The notes beneath the pieces were generated by a model. The model was not told the origin of the DNA, searched no databases, and saw only the letters and a program-made list of their open reading frames with translations. A stretch of 64,000 bases of DNA. Origin: Vicugna pacos. Its lineage: Eukaryota; Chordata; Mammalia; Artiodactyla; Camelidae. The DNA is taken from NCBI RefSeq assembly GCF_048564905.1, contig NC_132992.1, positions 95,803,001 through 95,867,000 on the forward strand, given 5' to 3'. The position numbers were made by a program, and so were the translations under genes. Shown piece after piece: positions 36,720 through 49,139 of this stretch. The stretch's first letter is position 1; every line of letters begins with the position of its first letter.

Positions 36720-39700
36720 TACATAGCAAGTCAGGGCCTTGCTGGCCTCAGAGAGGGCCAGGCCCCTGAGCAGCTGTGAGTGTCTGTGGTTTGCTGGTGT
36801 TGGTAGCATTTGAAAATACCACTTTTATTATGTGAATTTTTCAGGGTAAACTCTTAGCACCCTGCTATATTCTTTTGTTTCTACGCATGCACACAAACCC
36901 TGTGCTGTAGTTGTCAGTGTTCCTTTCCTATGGAGACTTAAGCAACCCCAGAAGTGTAGAGCATTGTGGACTGTCCAGGGACCATATTTGGTGAGGGGTT
37001 GTCCCTGTGTTTTCATGTGTGTTCTGCCCCTTTGGACATAACCGATCTAGAATGAATTCAAAGACAGAGTTGGACAAGCCTGGTGGGGTTTTCTGGCCCC
37101 CTCCTGTGATGAGAACATGACGATTCTGTTCTATGGTCGTGTGTATCTGATCACGTGTGAGCAGGGGTCATGCACGTATTCTCAGGGGTCTCCAATATTT
37201 GGCTTTCTATCAATGGAAGCATTCAGGAAAACATCTTTACTTATCAGGGGATTGTGATTGAAAGATGTTTAATTTCCACTGTGTTGTCTTATTTTTACAT
37301 AAATGCCATGAACAATGTAAGGTACTGTGAAACTCACCTCTGCTCTGCATATGTAAATCTACACAGAGATGCAGAGATTATCCATGTAATGTGAGAAATG
37401 GGACCAAACCTCACCTACCTGTGTTTGATGTCTCCAGGTGGCATGAGAGCTGGGAGGAAGATTCACCCCACACTCCTGGATCAACTGCAAAATCCCAGGT
37501 GACCTAAGGTTCTGAGTGTGAACTGCCAGGTGTGCAGCCTGAGGATCATTGCCAACTCCTCTGTGTCATCTTTTCAAGCTGAGTCTTTCAATAAACCACT
37601 CCCCACCCAGGTGTGCTGTCCTCAGACCAAAGACCTGGAGCAGATCAAAGGCTTATGGTGTAGTCTCATCCACACTGGTGAGGGTCTTAGCTGTCAGAAG
37701 CTGGAAAGCATAACGAGGAAGAGGGTGAAGTTATGAAATATGCATTGAGACTGAGAGTCAGAGGAGTTCTGTAAGGAGGCACAGGAACACACAGAAGGTG
37801 GATTCAGAGTCCCAGGCTTCATCCTGAATTCTCAGCAATGTCCTTGGAAAGACTGGGCTGCACCAGGCCTCACATGCTTCTGAGAAAGTTAACGTCAGAA
37901 TCCTGGATAGAGGATCATTGGAGAGAGCTTCCATTGCTGATTGGGAAGTCATTGATTTGAATAAATGTTCTTATTACAAATTACAGTAAAGAATACTGTT
38001 TTGTATATAGAGCAAAGTAGCGGGTCTTATCCAAATTCAGAGGAAGGTGGAAGTCCTGGAAGCCATCATGAGACATAAGACTTGAGCTCCCTTCAGTGTG
38101 CACAGGGACACACACACACACACATGCATACACAGGTGCACATGCACATACATGCAGAGACTCACTCTTGCATCTGCATCCAAAACCTCCTCTGTCCAAG
38201 ATACTGTCTCTGACACACACAAGACATAATCCTGGGACAGGGACTGTTGGATCTGAGGAAACATGGAGGGCCCGTATTTTCCAGTAATGACCAAGTGACT
38301 CTTGTTTTCTTGGATCCCGTGACAAGGGCTGCAATGTGGGGCTTAGCAGTTCCTCAGATGCCCTCAGCACACGGCCCTGCACTGAGCTCTGTGTTTAGTC
38401 CTTGTTTCCACTTTACAGCATGTGTGACGGCCCTACGAGCACCTGAACACAGTGTTTCCAGTGAGATACATAGTATCGGAATAGTTGGTTTCATGGTGAG
38501 TTGATGCTAAAAATTGTAAAATGTGTCACTTATTTGTAGTCGGGGCTCCAGTTTTTAGTCCCATCAGCAGAATTCTGCTTTCTCCAATATCCTCTTTATA
38601 TTACAAAATTATCACATTCCTTATCCCTTTTCTTCAGTTATGGGGACGGGTCTTGGTAACACAGTCTCATCTGCATGTAGCTCCTTGTTCAGAACATCTG
38701 AACATGCTGGGAACAGCACAATTGCTCTCTGGATTCTCAGATTAGCCACTGTCTGATATCTGCTCCACCTCTAGGCTTAAATATAAAAACCTGCATAATC
38801 CAGATCTGGTGTGGAGTTTCCTTCCAATGAGTGTCTCTAATATGTGAAGTCAATTTTTTTCATCCACATGATTCACTTTTATTTCACCATGAAGTTGAAC
38901 TCATAAGCCCAGCATTGCCTGACAAGGGCAGCTTAGCTTCTGCAATAAAACTGATAAAATCTTATAAATTGGGGAAAATAACAATAATACTAAATACACA
39001 GAAACCTCAACTAAATACAATTTGGTGACAGAATGGTGGGCTCTCATGTCCTACCAGGGCAACAGAGTCCAGCTGTGTGTAAGAAGAAAGACGCCCTGTT
39101 CCCTCCTGGCAAGGACTCAGGCAGTGAGGGGTGGTCACAGCTCAGCCAGGGAGAAGCCCTGGGTGCCTTGTTCACTACAGCCCCTCCTCCAACATCCATT
39201 CCCATCTGCAAAATAGTTCTCATCCCCGTGGTTGCTAGGACCTGCAGGTGGCTCACTGTGATTCCAGGCCCGGAAGGAAAATCGTTGTTGATCCCAGATT
39301 GAAACATTCCTTTTTGCTGGAGAAATATCTGGCCATCTCTTTGTTTCAGGTCAACATTTTCACGGCCCTGATGGAATCAGACAAGACCCCGTATGACTGT
39401 GAGGCTGCTGACCAAACAGGTGTGGGACCCACACTGGGCCCATGGCTGCGCCTTGTGATTCTCACCTGTCCTGGAGTTTGAGTCTAAATCATTCTCCTGG
39501 ATCCCAGCTTCCACATCTGTGCAGTAAGAAGCTCTGCAGGCTTTGTCTGAGAACTATTGTAAGGTGTGTCCTTCGTGGGTAAGACCGTGTAGTGTATGCA
39601 AGTACTTACTTGGCATTAGTCTGAGTTTGAAATCAGGTTGTTCCAGCTGGAAGTGGCCGGCCTTCCTCCCACTCCTTGGGAATAGGGGCTGATCTACTGG

Positions 39701-41965
39701 GCCTGTGCTGAGCAGCCTTCAGCCTGGCTCCTTCACAACCAGACTGATCCCTTAGACCTGACTGGTGTTAGCCCTGCTGGCTATTTGCGCTGTTTGACCC
39801 TTTAGGCTGCTTGGAAATTATTCCTTTATTCTCCAGAAATCACCTTGAGAAATGGTGTCCAAGTTATCTAAGTGCTTTGAGGTCACTTCTGCAGTAGGAA
39901 CCACAGCTGAGTTTTTGTTTTAAACCCAGGGACCTCCCTTGTGGAAATTTGTAGTGAAATGGACAGACCTGGCGAAAGGCGATTCATGCTTCCATTAAAT
40001 ATACATGTCAATGGTCATTATGGGGGACTTTAGAAAACCTCAAACTTACTTTTCTTAAAACCAAGTTGGTGAAATATGAAAAATCTTCAAAATTTAATGG
40101 AAAACCTATTTCCCTCATTATTCTGTGCCTTAGAAACATGTTTAGGAACCTTAAGTTACCTGTCCTCAAACGTGATCATAAGATTAACGAGGCAAACAGG
40201 GACTAAGGAAAGAAACCTGGGCCTCTGAAGCCCGGGCTCCCCTTCCCTGGGCTGTGTGTCTCAGGCTTCCCTCCAGCACCAATGCCTCCCTCCCCTCTTA
40301 CTCCTGCACCTCCCCTGTACCCTCAGGTCTTCCACAGTCAGTGTCTCCACAAACTTCCCACTTCCTCTGAAATTCTCCCCATATTCTATTCCTCCAACTT
40401 GTCAGGTCTTGTTATCTTAAACTTCATCCATATGAGGACCCAGAGGACCATCTCCTCATTTCTTTTTTTCTGGACTAAAACTGAACTGTAGTCAAAGATT
40501 TTCCAAACCAACGTTCCTCACAGAGTAATTTAATGTGGCCCCTCAGAGTCTTCAGCCCGGCTTCTCTGACTTACATCGTCCTGGTCCTGCAGTTGTTGAA
40601 GTCACACCTAGCACTTTTGTAAACTGCTTACTGGGAGAATCCTAAAAGGTGTTTAGAATTTGAGCCAGGAGAAGAGTCCATGAACTTGTTATATAAAAAT
40701 TCTCTAGCAGCAACTAGGCAAATCCATTGGGCAATTCCTGAGACTTTCTCAACACTTTCATTTGGAATAAAAATTCAGGTCTCCCATGAAAATCTGTTGA
40801 ATCTGTTCATGTTTATTTCAATCAACTGCAAATCATTTTAAAAGAAAATTACAGTTTTGCTTCATATGTTCATTCCACTTGGGCCACTTTTAAAGCTAGT
40901 TTACAAACAAGCTGACACAGGACATTTCAATTGTAGGGCAGAGGTGCAGGATGGAATGGGAAACCGTGTCCACCTCTTATTTTCTTAACGTGGCAAACCA
41001 TCTCTGTCACAGTGTAGGTGAGACACCTAGAAGGACACATGCTGATTCTTAAACTTCATTTACAGCGAATGAAGGCTGCAGAAAAAACCCAAACCCCTCC
41101 TGGTTCTGGTATTATTGCCAAGATCCAGGACTTTGAAAAAGAGGCTCTTGTAACTGCATGCACTTCGGGCACCGTCCGCCCTCTGAGCAGCCCTCCCGAC
41201 GTCCTCCTGGTCCCCAGTGGCTCTGAGGGAACACATGGAGTCTCCCCATTCCCTTCTCTCAACAGAAGTTCCTCGCGGTTGATGATGAGGTTCCTTCCGT
41301 CCTAACGGTCAAGGAGCCGCTCTCTCCCTGCTCAGCGGAACGGCTGAGAGCAGCCCGGGCTCAGGGAACTAGAGCAGTTCCCACGTGGGGACCTGTGACG
41401 AGCCTCGACAGGTCTGCGCCCTGAGCCTCCCCTCGTATTTAGGCCCTTTGAGAGATGCACACAGTTCATTCATTCATTCCTCCACCTTTGTCCATTACAG
41501 GGTTAAGACTGTTCAGTGAAATATTACGGGAGAATTAGTGTATCTGCAAAGAGAGAAGTCATTCTAGAGCTTGATGGAAGACATTAAATGAAATGAACTG
41601 AAAGCACTTTCATTCATTCTATCTCTGATGGTACTAAAGCAAGTTCTGGAGGAATTGATTTTTTCTCCCATTGAATCAGCTGTCACCTTCCATGTTGACA
41701 AAGCCTCACGCTGGTGTTTGCAAAATTCACAGTGCACCTTCCTTCAAGGTTCAAATATATTCTCGTAAACATCTTCCCAGGATTAATCAATATCCTACAA
41801 GTGAAGAAATCCTTCAAGCCATAGAGCCCAAAAAGAAGGTTGCAAGGCTCAAGGCCTCATGATTCCTTGAACTTGTCCCTGTGGTTCCTCGGTTTCCTGA
41901 GGAGACAACCTCGGGGCCACGGGTGCAGCCGCGTCAGGCCCTCGGGGCAGGAAACTGCACAGTAA
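36720..41965. repeat. V upstream flank and tandem block copy D
   Basis: The first part (37,231-38,095) is near-identical to 1-877. The rest matches blocks A, B, C and E with more divergence. It holds the fourth CA repeat. No gene was recognised. Confidence 0.75.
38108..38155. repeat. Decayed (CA)n microsatellite, copy D
   Basis: Fourth copy of the CA landmark; the least interrupted of the five. Confidence 0.85.
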
Positions 41966-42084
41966 ACGCAGCAGCACTGTGTTGTCGCTAACCCTCACAC
42001 AAGGCTAACAGCCACCCCGTGTTCCTGAATTCCTTACTGCAATTGATTAGTGTACTGCATTCTTTATCATGCCAGTTGCTAGAG
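41966..42084 (+). mobile_element. ERV fossil, left part, interrupted by a LINE-1
   Basis: Matches the start of the ERV fossil at about 14,350-14,450 ('gtcgctaaccctcacac', 'ggctaacagccaccccgtgt'). The match continues at 49,140 on the other side of the LINE-1. It is old and broken. Confidence 0.55.
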
Positions 42085-42094
42085 CTGGCCAGTC
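42085..42094. repeat. LINE-1 target-site duplication (left)
   Basis: CTGGCCAGTC, identical to 49,130-49,139. It lies directly beside the C-run and T-run that are the complement of the L1 tail. Confidence 0.85.
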
Positions 42095-42426
42095 CCCCCC
42101 TTTTTTTTAACATTTTTTATTGATTTATAATCATTTTACAATGTTGTGTCAAATTCCAGTGTTCAGCATAATTTTCAGTCATTCATGGACCTATACACAC
42201 TCATTGTCACATTTTTTTCTCTGTGATTTATCATAACATTTTGTGTATATTTCCCTGTGCTATACAGTGTAATCTTGTTTATCTATTCTACAATTTTGAA
42301 ATCCCAGTCTATCCCTTCCCACCCTCCATCCCCCTGGTAACCACAAGTCTGTATTCTCTGTCCATGAGTCTATTTCTGTCCTGTATTTATGCTTTGTTTT
42401 TGTTTGTTTGTTTTTGTTTTTGTTTT

Positions 42427-45400
42427 TTAGGTTCCACATATGAGCGATCTCATATGGTATTTTTCTTTCTCTTTCTGGCTTACTTCACTTAGAATGACAT
42501 TCTCTAGCAGCATCCATGTTGCTGCAAATGGCATTATGTTGTTGGTTTTTATGGCTGAGTAGTATTCCATTGTATAAATATACCACTTCTTCTTTATCCA
42601 GTCACCTGGTGATGGACATTTAGGCTGTTTCCATGTTTTGGCTATTGTAAATAGTGCTGCTATGAACACTGGAGTGCAGGTGTCATCCTGAAGTAGATTT
42701 CCTTCTGGATACAAGCCCAGGAGTGGGATTCCTGGGGTCATATTGTAAGTCTATTCCTAGTCTTTTGAGGAATCTCCACACTGTTTTCCACAGTGGCTGC
42801 ACCAAACTGCATTCCCACCAGCAGTGTAGGAGGGTTCCCCTTCCTCCACAGCCTCTCCAGCATTTGTCATTTTTGAATTTTTGAATGACGGCCATTCTGA
42901 CTGGTGTGAGGTGATACCTCATTGTAGTTTTGATTTGCATTTCTCTGATAATTAGTGATATTGAACATTTTTTCATGTGCCTTTTGATCATTTGTATGTC
43001 TTCCTTGGAGAATTGCTTGTTTAGGTCTTCTACCCATTTTTGGATTGGGTTGTTTATTTTTTTCTTATTGAGTCGTATGAGCTGCTTATATATTCCAGAG
43101 ATGAAGCCTCTATCAGTTTCGTTTGCAAAAATTTTCGCCCATTCCGTAGGTTTTCTTCTTGTTTTACTTCTGGTTTCCTTTGCTGTGCGGAAGCTTGTAA
43201 GTTTCATTAAGTCCCATTTGTTTATTCTTGCTTTCATTTCTTTAGGAGAAAATTTTTGAAATATATGTCAGATAATGTTTTGCCTATGTTTTCTTCTAGG
43301 AGATTTATTGTACCTTTTCTTATGTTCAAGTCTTTGATCCATTTTGAGTTTATTTTTGTGTATGGTGTAAGGGAGTGTTCTAGCTTCATTGATTTATGTG
43401 CTGCTGTCCAGTTTTCCCAACATCATTTGCTGAAGACACTGTCTTTATTCCATCATATATTCTTGCCTCCTATGTCGAAGATTAGTTGACCAAAAGCTTT
43501 TGGCTTCATTTCTGGTCTCTCTATTCTGTTCCATTGGTCTATTTGTCTGTTTTGGTACCAATACCATGCTGTCTTGATGACCGTAGCTCTATAGTATTGT
43601 CTGAAGTCTGGGAGAGTTATTCCTCCAGCCTCTTTCTTTCTCTTCAGTAATGCTTTGGCAATTCTAGGTCTTTGATGGTTCCATATAAATTTTATTATGA
43701 TTTGTTCTAGTTCTGTGAAATATGTCCTGGGTAATTGGATAGGAATTGCATTAAATCTGTAGATTGCCTTGGGCTGTGTGACCATTTTAACAATATTGAT
43801 TCTTCCAATCCAGGAGCATGGAATATCTTTCCATTTTTGAAAGTCTTCTTTAATTTCCTTCATCAATGGTTTATAGTTTTCTGTGTATAATTCTTTCAGC
43901 TCCTTGTTTAGATTTATTCCCAGATATTTTATTACTTTGGGTGCTATTTTAAAGGGGATTGTTTCTTTACTTTCTTTTTCTGTTGATTTATCGTTAGTGT
44001 AAAGAAATGCAACTGATTTTTGAACATTAATTTTGTAACCTGCTACCTTGCTGAATTCTTCAATCAGCTCTAGTAGCTTTTGTGTGGACCTGTTAGGGTT
44101 TTCTATATATAGTAACATGTCATCAGCATATAATGACACTTTTACCACTTCTTTTCCAATTTGGATCCCTTTTATTTCTTTCTCTTGCCTAACTGCTGTG
44201 GCTAGGACTTCCAAGACTATGTTGAATAGGAGGGGTGATAGTGGGCATCCTTGTCTTGTCCCAGATTTTAGTGGGAAGCTTTTAAGTTTTTCACCTTTGA
44301 GTACTATGCTGGCTGTAGGTTTGTCATATATAGCTTTTATGATGTTGAGATATGTTCCCTCTATACCCACTTTGGCGAGAGTTTTATCATAAATGGATGT
44401 TGAATTTTATCAAATGATTTTCTGCATCGGTTGAGATGATCATGTGGTTTTTGTCCTTTCTCTTGTTGATGTGATGTATTACATTGATTGATTTGCGTAT
44501 GTTGAACCAGCCTTGTGTCCCTGGGATCAACCCCACTTGGTCATGATGTATAATCTTTTTTATGTGTTGTTGGATTCTATTTGCTAAAATTTTGGTGAGG
44601 ATTTTGGCATGTATGTTCATCAGTGATATTGGCCTATAATTCTCTTTTTTTTTGTAGTATCTTTGCCTGGTTTTGGTATCAGGGTGATGGTGGCTTCATA
44701 GATTAAGTTTGGGAGCATTCCCTCCTTTTCAATCGTCTGGAAGAGTTTGAGAAAGACTGGTATGAGTTCTTCTTTGTATGTTTGGTAGAATTCCCCAGTG
44801 AAGCCATCTGGTCCTGGACTTTTATTTGTAGGGAGGTTTTTAATTGCTATTTCTATTTCCTTTCTAGTGATTGGATTGTTCAAGTGTTCAGATTCTTCTT
44901 GATTCAGTCTTGGTGGACAGTATGTTTCCAGAAACTTGTCCATCTCCTCTAGGTTATCCAGTTTGTTTCCATATAGTTTTTCGTAATATTGTAGTATGAT
45001 ATTCTGTATTTCTATTATGTTTGTCATAATTTCTCCATTTTCCTTTCTTATTTTGCTAATTTGTGCTCTCTCTTTTTTCTTCTTTGTGAGTTTGGCCAGA
45101 GATTTGTCGATTTTATTTACTTTTTCAAAAAACCAGCTTTTGGTTCGGTTGATTTTTTCTATGGTCTTGTTAATCTCTATTGTATTTAGTTCCTGTCTGA
45201 TCTTTATTATTTCCTTCCTTCTGCTGCTTTTTGGGGCTTTTTGTCCTTTTTCTAATTCATTCAGGTGGTGGGGAAGGCCTGTATCGCTATAAACTTCCCT
45301 CATAGCACTGCCTTTGCTGTGTCCCATAGGTTTTGAGTGGTTGTGCTTTCATTATCATTTGTCTCAAGGTATTTTTTATTTTCAGCTTTGATTTCCTCAT

Positions 45401-46182
45401 TGATCCATTGTTTTTTCAATAACATATTGTTTAATCTCCATGCTTTCCTTTTTTTCTCTTTGTTTCTCTGTTGTTGATTTCCAGTTTCATGGCATTGTGG
45501 TCAGTAAAGATGCTTGAGATAATTTCTATCTTCTTAAATTGTTGAGGTTTCTTTTGTGTCCAAGTACATGATCGATCCTGGAAAATGTTCCATGTGCACT
45601 TGAAAAGAATGTGTATCCTATTTTTGGGGGGTGTAATGCTCTAAAAATATCCACCAAATCTACTTTTTCTATTGTAGTATTTAACTTTTCTGTTGCCTTG
45701 CTTATTTTCTGTCTGGAAGATCTGTCTAGTGATGTTAATGCAGTGTTAAAATCTCCAACTATGATTGTATTCCCATCAATATCCCCCTTTATCTCTGTCA
45801 GTAATTCTTGTATGTACTTAGGTGCTCCTCTATTGGGTGCATATATATTAACGAGTGTAATATCTTCATCTTGTATCACTGCTTTAATCATTATAAAATG
45901 TCCTTCTTTATCTTTCTTTATGGCCTTTGTTTTAAAGTCTATTTTGTCTGCAATCAGTACTGCAACACCTGCTTTTTTGATTTTTCCATTTGCATGGAAT
46001 ATCCTTTTCCATCCTTTCACTCTCAATCTATATGTGTCCTTCTCCCTAAAGTGGGTCTCTTGTACGCAGCATATTGAAGGTTCTTGCTTTATTATCCAGT
46101 CTGCCACTCTATGTCTTTTGACCGGAGCATTTAGTCCATTAACATTTGCAGTAATTAATGATAGATGTGTGTTTATTGCCAT
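42427..46182 (-). pseudogene. LINE-1 ORF2 (endonuclease/reverse transcriptase), frameshifted
   Basis: Open pieces on the minus strand, in order. 46,182-45,526 is the endonuclease, beginning MAINTHLSLITANVNGLNAP, with CVQETHF, NIYAPN, GDFN and the terminal IDHVLGHK. 45,327-44,620 is the linker and first RT blocks ([25 protein letters not shown]). 44,620-44,387 continues RT. 44,370-43,453 holds RT with [14 protein letters not shown] and the YADDM catalytic motif. 43,237-42,683 and 42,741-42,427 hold the C-terminal part, including the Cys-rich [15 protein letters not shown] segment. The protein is split over frames by at least four shifts, so it cannot give a full-length product. Confidence 0.92.
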
Positions 46183-46579
46183 TTAGAACTTATCTTTGCA
46201 GTTGAATTGGTATATCCTCTTTGTTCCTTTCTTCTTCCTTTTGTGGTTTGGTAATTTTCCTTTGTATTATCATGGATTTTATTTAATTTTTGTGACTCCC
46301 TTGTAAATTTTTGACTTGTGGTTACCCTTTTTTGTAAATCTATTAACCCATTACTATAACTGTTTTTATTAAACTGATCTCAAACCCATCCAACTGTTAA
46401 AAAAATTTTAAAAAGAAAGACAAAAATATTCTATATTTCCCTGCCTCCCTCTCCCACTCAGTGATTTGTATGTTTTCTTTATTTGTAATTCATGAGTTAT
46501 CACCTTTCCAGTTGTGAGTTTCTCATTTCTGTAGCATCCTGCTGCTTTTCTGTTTAGAATAGCCCTTTCAACATTTCTT

Positions 46580-47464
46580 TTAGAGTGGGTTTAGTGTTGC
46601 TGAACTCCTGCAGCTTTTTTTTTTTTTTTTGTCTGTGAAGCTCTTTATTTCTCCTTCTATCCTAAAAGATAGCCTTGCTGGATAAATTATCCTAGGCTGC
46701 ATCTTTTTTTCATTCAGGGCTTTGAATATATCTTGCCACTCCCTTCTGGTCTGTAGTGTTTGTGTAGAGAAATCAGCTGAGAGCCTTATGGGGGTTCCCT
46801 TGTAATTCACTCTTTGCTTTTCTCTTGCTGCCTTTAGAATCATTTCTTTATTCTTGACTCTGGTCATCTTGATTATGATATGTCTTGGTGTGGGTCTATT
46901 TGGGTTCTTCCTGTTTGGGACCCTCTGAGCTTCCTGTACTTGGATATCTGATTCCTTCTTTAAGTTTGGGAAGTTTTCAGTCATGATTTCTTCAAAAACC
47001 TTTTCAATCCCCTTTGATCCTCCTTCCCCTTCTGGTACCCCTATTATGCAAAGTTTGGGATGCTTTATATTATCCCATAGGTCCTTTGTGCTATTTTGAT
47101 AATTTTTTATTTGCTTATCTTGTAGTTCTTCTGAATGGGTGCTTTCTGTTGCCCTGTCTTCTAGATCACTAATTCGTTCCTCTGCTTTAACTAGTCGGCT
47201 TTGCACAGCTATTAGATCATTCCTCATCTCTGTCAATGAGTTTACCCATTCTGCTTGGCTCTTCTTTATAGCTTCAATTTCATTTTTGACATATGTTATA
47301 TCTCTAAACACTATCTCTTTTAATTCCTTCAGCAGTTTGATCACTCCTTTTTTGAAATCTTGATCTAGTAGGCTATCGATGTCTATTTCATTGATCTTTC
47401 TTTCAGGGGATTCCTCTTGTTCTTTTAATTGGGAAAGGTTTCTCTGCTTCTTCATCTTGCTCAT
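46580..47464 (-). pseudogene. LINE-1 ORF1 (RNA-binding chaperone), nearly intact
   Basis: The open frame has 294 residues. Residues about 40-110 form a coiled coil (EIEAIKKSQAEW.., LVKAEERISDLEDRA). The RRM begins about residue 137 (LCIIGVPEGEG) and is followed by the C-terminal domain (RIIYPARLSFRIEGEIKSFT). The frame leaves the family pattern at an A16 homopolymer (46,615-46,630), after which the residues are KSCRSS.. In the next frame the family-like end LQEFSNTKPTLKEMLKGLF is visible, with a stop near 46,557. The frame is therefore lost only at a run prone to length changes. Confidence 0.9.
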
Positions 47465-49129
47465 ACCTCTCTGGCACTGTGGTTTATGGAGTATCAGTTG
47501 TCTATTTTGGATCTTAAGGATTTTATCTATCTAATGCCTATTAAGGAATAGAACTTAGGGAAAAAAGAAAAAAATAAGAGAGAGAGAGAAAGATTTTTAA
47601 AAGACGGGAGAAAGAGGGATTTAAAACAGTGTATAATGAATAATAGAAGAGCGAGTTGAAGCAGAGTTTTAATCGGGTTGAGACGTCCTTTTAAAACCTT
47701 TAAAAAAAAAGGGGGTGGGGAGATGAATAGATGTATTTGAAACCTGTGTCTAATCAGTAACAGGACCTCAAAACCCAAGAGAAATAGAAATGAATTAAGA
47801 AGTAAAAATTAAGAGAGTGATAGAAAATAGAACAGGTAAAAACAGATTTAAAAAAATAAAGGGGGGTTGTCGGTCTTCTCCTGGGGTGTGTGTGCTTTTA
47901 ATGTGAAGTCCTTCTGTCTTCGTCATGTTTTGGAAGCTCAGCTTGTTTTCAGAGGCCCTCCGTTGGCGCCCTCTTCTGTGCTGCTCCCAGCACCTGTCGG
48001 CAAGCAGATCGCGCCTCCTCCTAACACGGGGTCAGGTGCAGCTCTCCTCTGCTGTGGGCGGGCGGGTCACTGCCCCTCCGGATGCCGCAGTCAGATGTTG
48101 CAGACTGGCCAGGCAGGAGGGCGGGCCGTTCCCCCTCCCAGCACCTCGGTCAGGGGCTGTGTTCCTGCCCGAAATGCGGGGGGGGGGCGCTCTACCTCTA
48201 CCTGCGCCGCCGGTAGCTCCGCTGCTCTGTGTGGCTGCGTGTCCCGCCCTGGTCGGTGCTCCGCAGGCGGGCTCAAGGAAGACCGAGGGACAGCCTCGTC
48301 CCTGCTCCGAGCCAAAACCCGGCTCATTGTTTGTCTTTGTGGAGCAAGTTCTCTGAGGGACCAGGATGGAAGGATCCTATCTGCCCCGGGCTGTAGGCCC
48401 TTCTCAGTCTGGCCTTTGAGGCTGCTAAGCCTTTCGGTGCAGATGCAGGTTTCGCCCCCGCCCCCGCCTGGGTGCTCCGCGCAGGAGGATATGGCGGCTG
48501 TGCCTGAGCCCCGCCTCTCTTCCCCTGAAAAGTTTCCGCGGGTTTTCAGAGATGGGGGTATGCACCCTTCCCCCGAGAGCACATCAACCTTGCTGTTTTG
48601 TGGAGGGCCCAGGTTGTTCTGTCCTGTACACCCACAGCCACGGCGCCCAGTCCCTTGCAGTCCCCCGGGGCTGCCTCCATGCAGCCGACCCGTCCTCCGC
48701 CTGGCTTGTGCAGCCTGGCCCTGCCCGCTGCTGCCGGCCCGCGTCTCAGGCTGGATGTCGGGGGGATGCTCTGTGCCCATTTAACTTAGTTCTGTCAGAC
48801 AAGGGCTGCTCTGTGCAGATCCGAGCCTCGGAGGCTCCCCCTCCGTCCCGCTGGCCTCTCAGTTGGGGAGGGGAGACCCAGCGAGCGAGCACCAGTCCTC
48901 CATTGCCGCTCCCTCCCCGCAGGACCCGTCCCGGGCTGCTTTGCCTTTTGTTCTTTCTGTTTCCCTTTTCTCCTACCAGATTTTTGGCGTCTTTATCTTT
49001 TGAAGAGGGCGATGTTCTGTCGGAGTTCCGCAGGTGCTCTGGTTGGCTGAGTGGTCTGTAGATGTGGGTCTTGGTGTATTTGTGGGAGAGGGTGACTTAC
49101 AAGCGTCCTTCTACTCCGCCATCTTCTCC
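47465..49129 (-). promoter_or_regulatory. LINE-1 5' UTR with CpG-rich promoter
   Basis: A very GC- and CpG-rich part spans about 47,940-48,940, and an A/G-rich part precedes ORF1 (47,560-47,860). It corresponds to the internal promoter of L1. A 305-residue antisense open frame (47,867-48,784, plus strand) crosses it; I regard this as composition-driven (see findings). A related 5' UTR lies at 53,250-54,905. Confidence 0.8.
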
Positions 49130-49139
49130 CTGGCCAGTC
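49130..49139. repeat. LINE-1 target-site duplication (right)
   Basis: CTGGCCAGTC, identical to 42,085-42,094; it adjoins the L1 5' end. Confidence 0.85.

Larger units (their letters stand above)
42095..49129 (-). mobile_element. Full-length LINE-1, minus strand
   Basis: An element of about 7.0 kb. On its own strand it starts GGGAGAAGATGGCGGAGTAG, the usual mammalian L1 5' end. It has a 1.67-kb GC-rich 5' UTR, ORF1 (ATG at 47,464), ORF2 (ATG at 46,182), a 3' UTR and a short A-rich tail (complement at 42,102-42,110). Identical 10-bp target-site duplications flank it. It is inserted in an ERV fossil whose uninterrupted paralogue lies near 14,450. ORF2 is broken by several frameshifts and ORF1 near its C-terminus, so it is not autonomous, but its long open frames and perfect duplications suggest a fairly young insertion. 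Confidence 0.93.
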
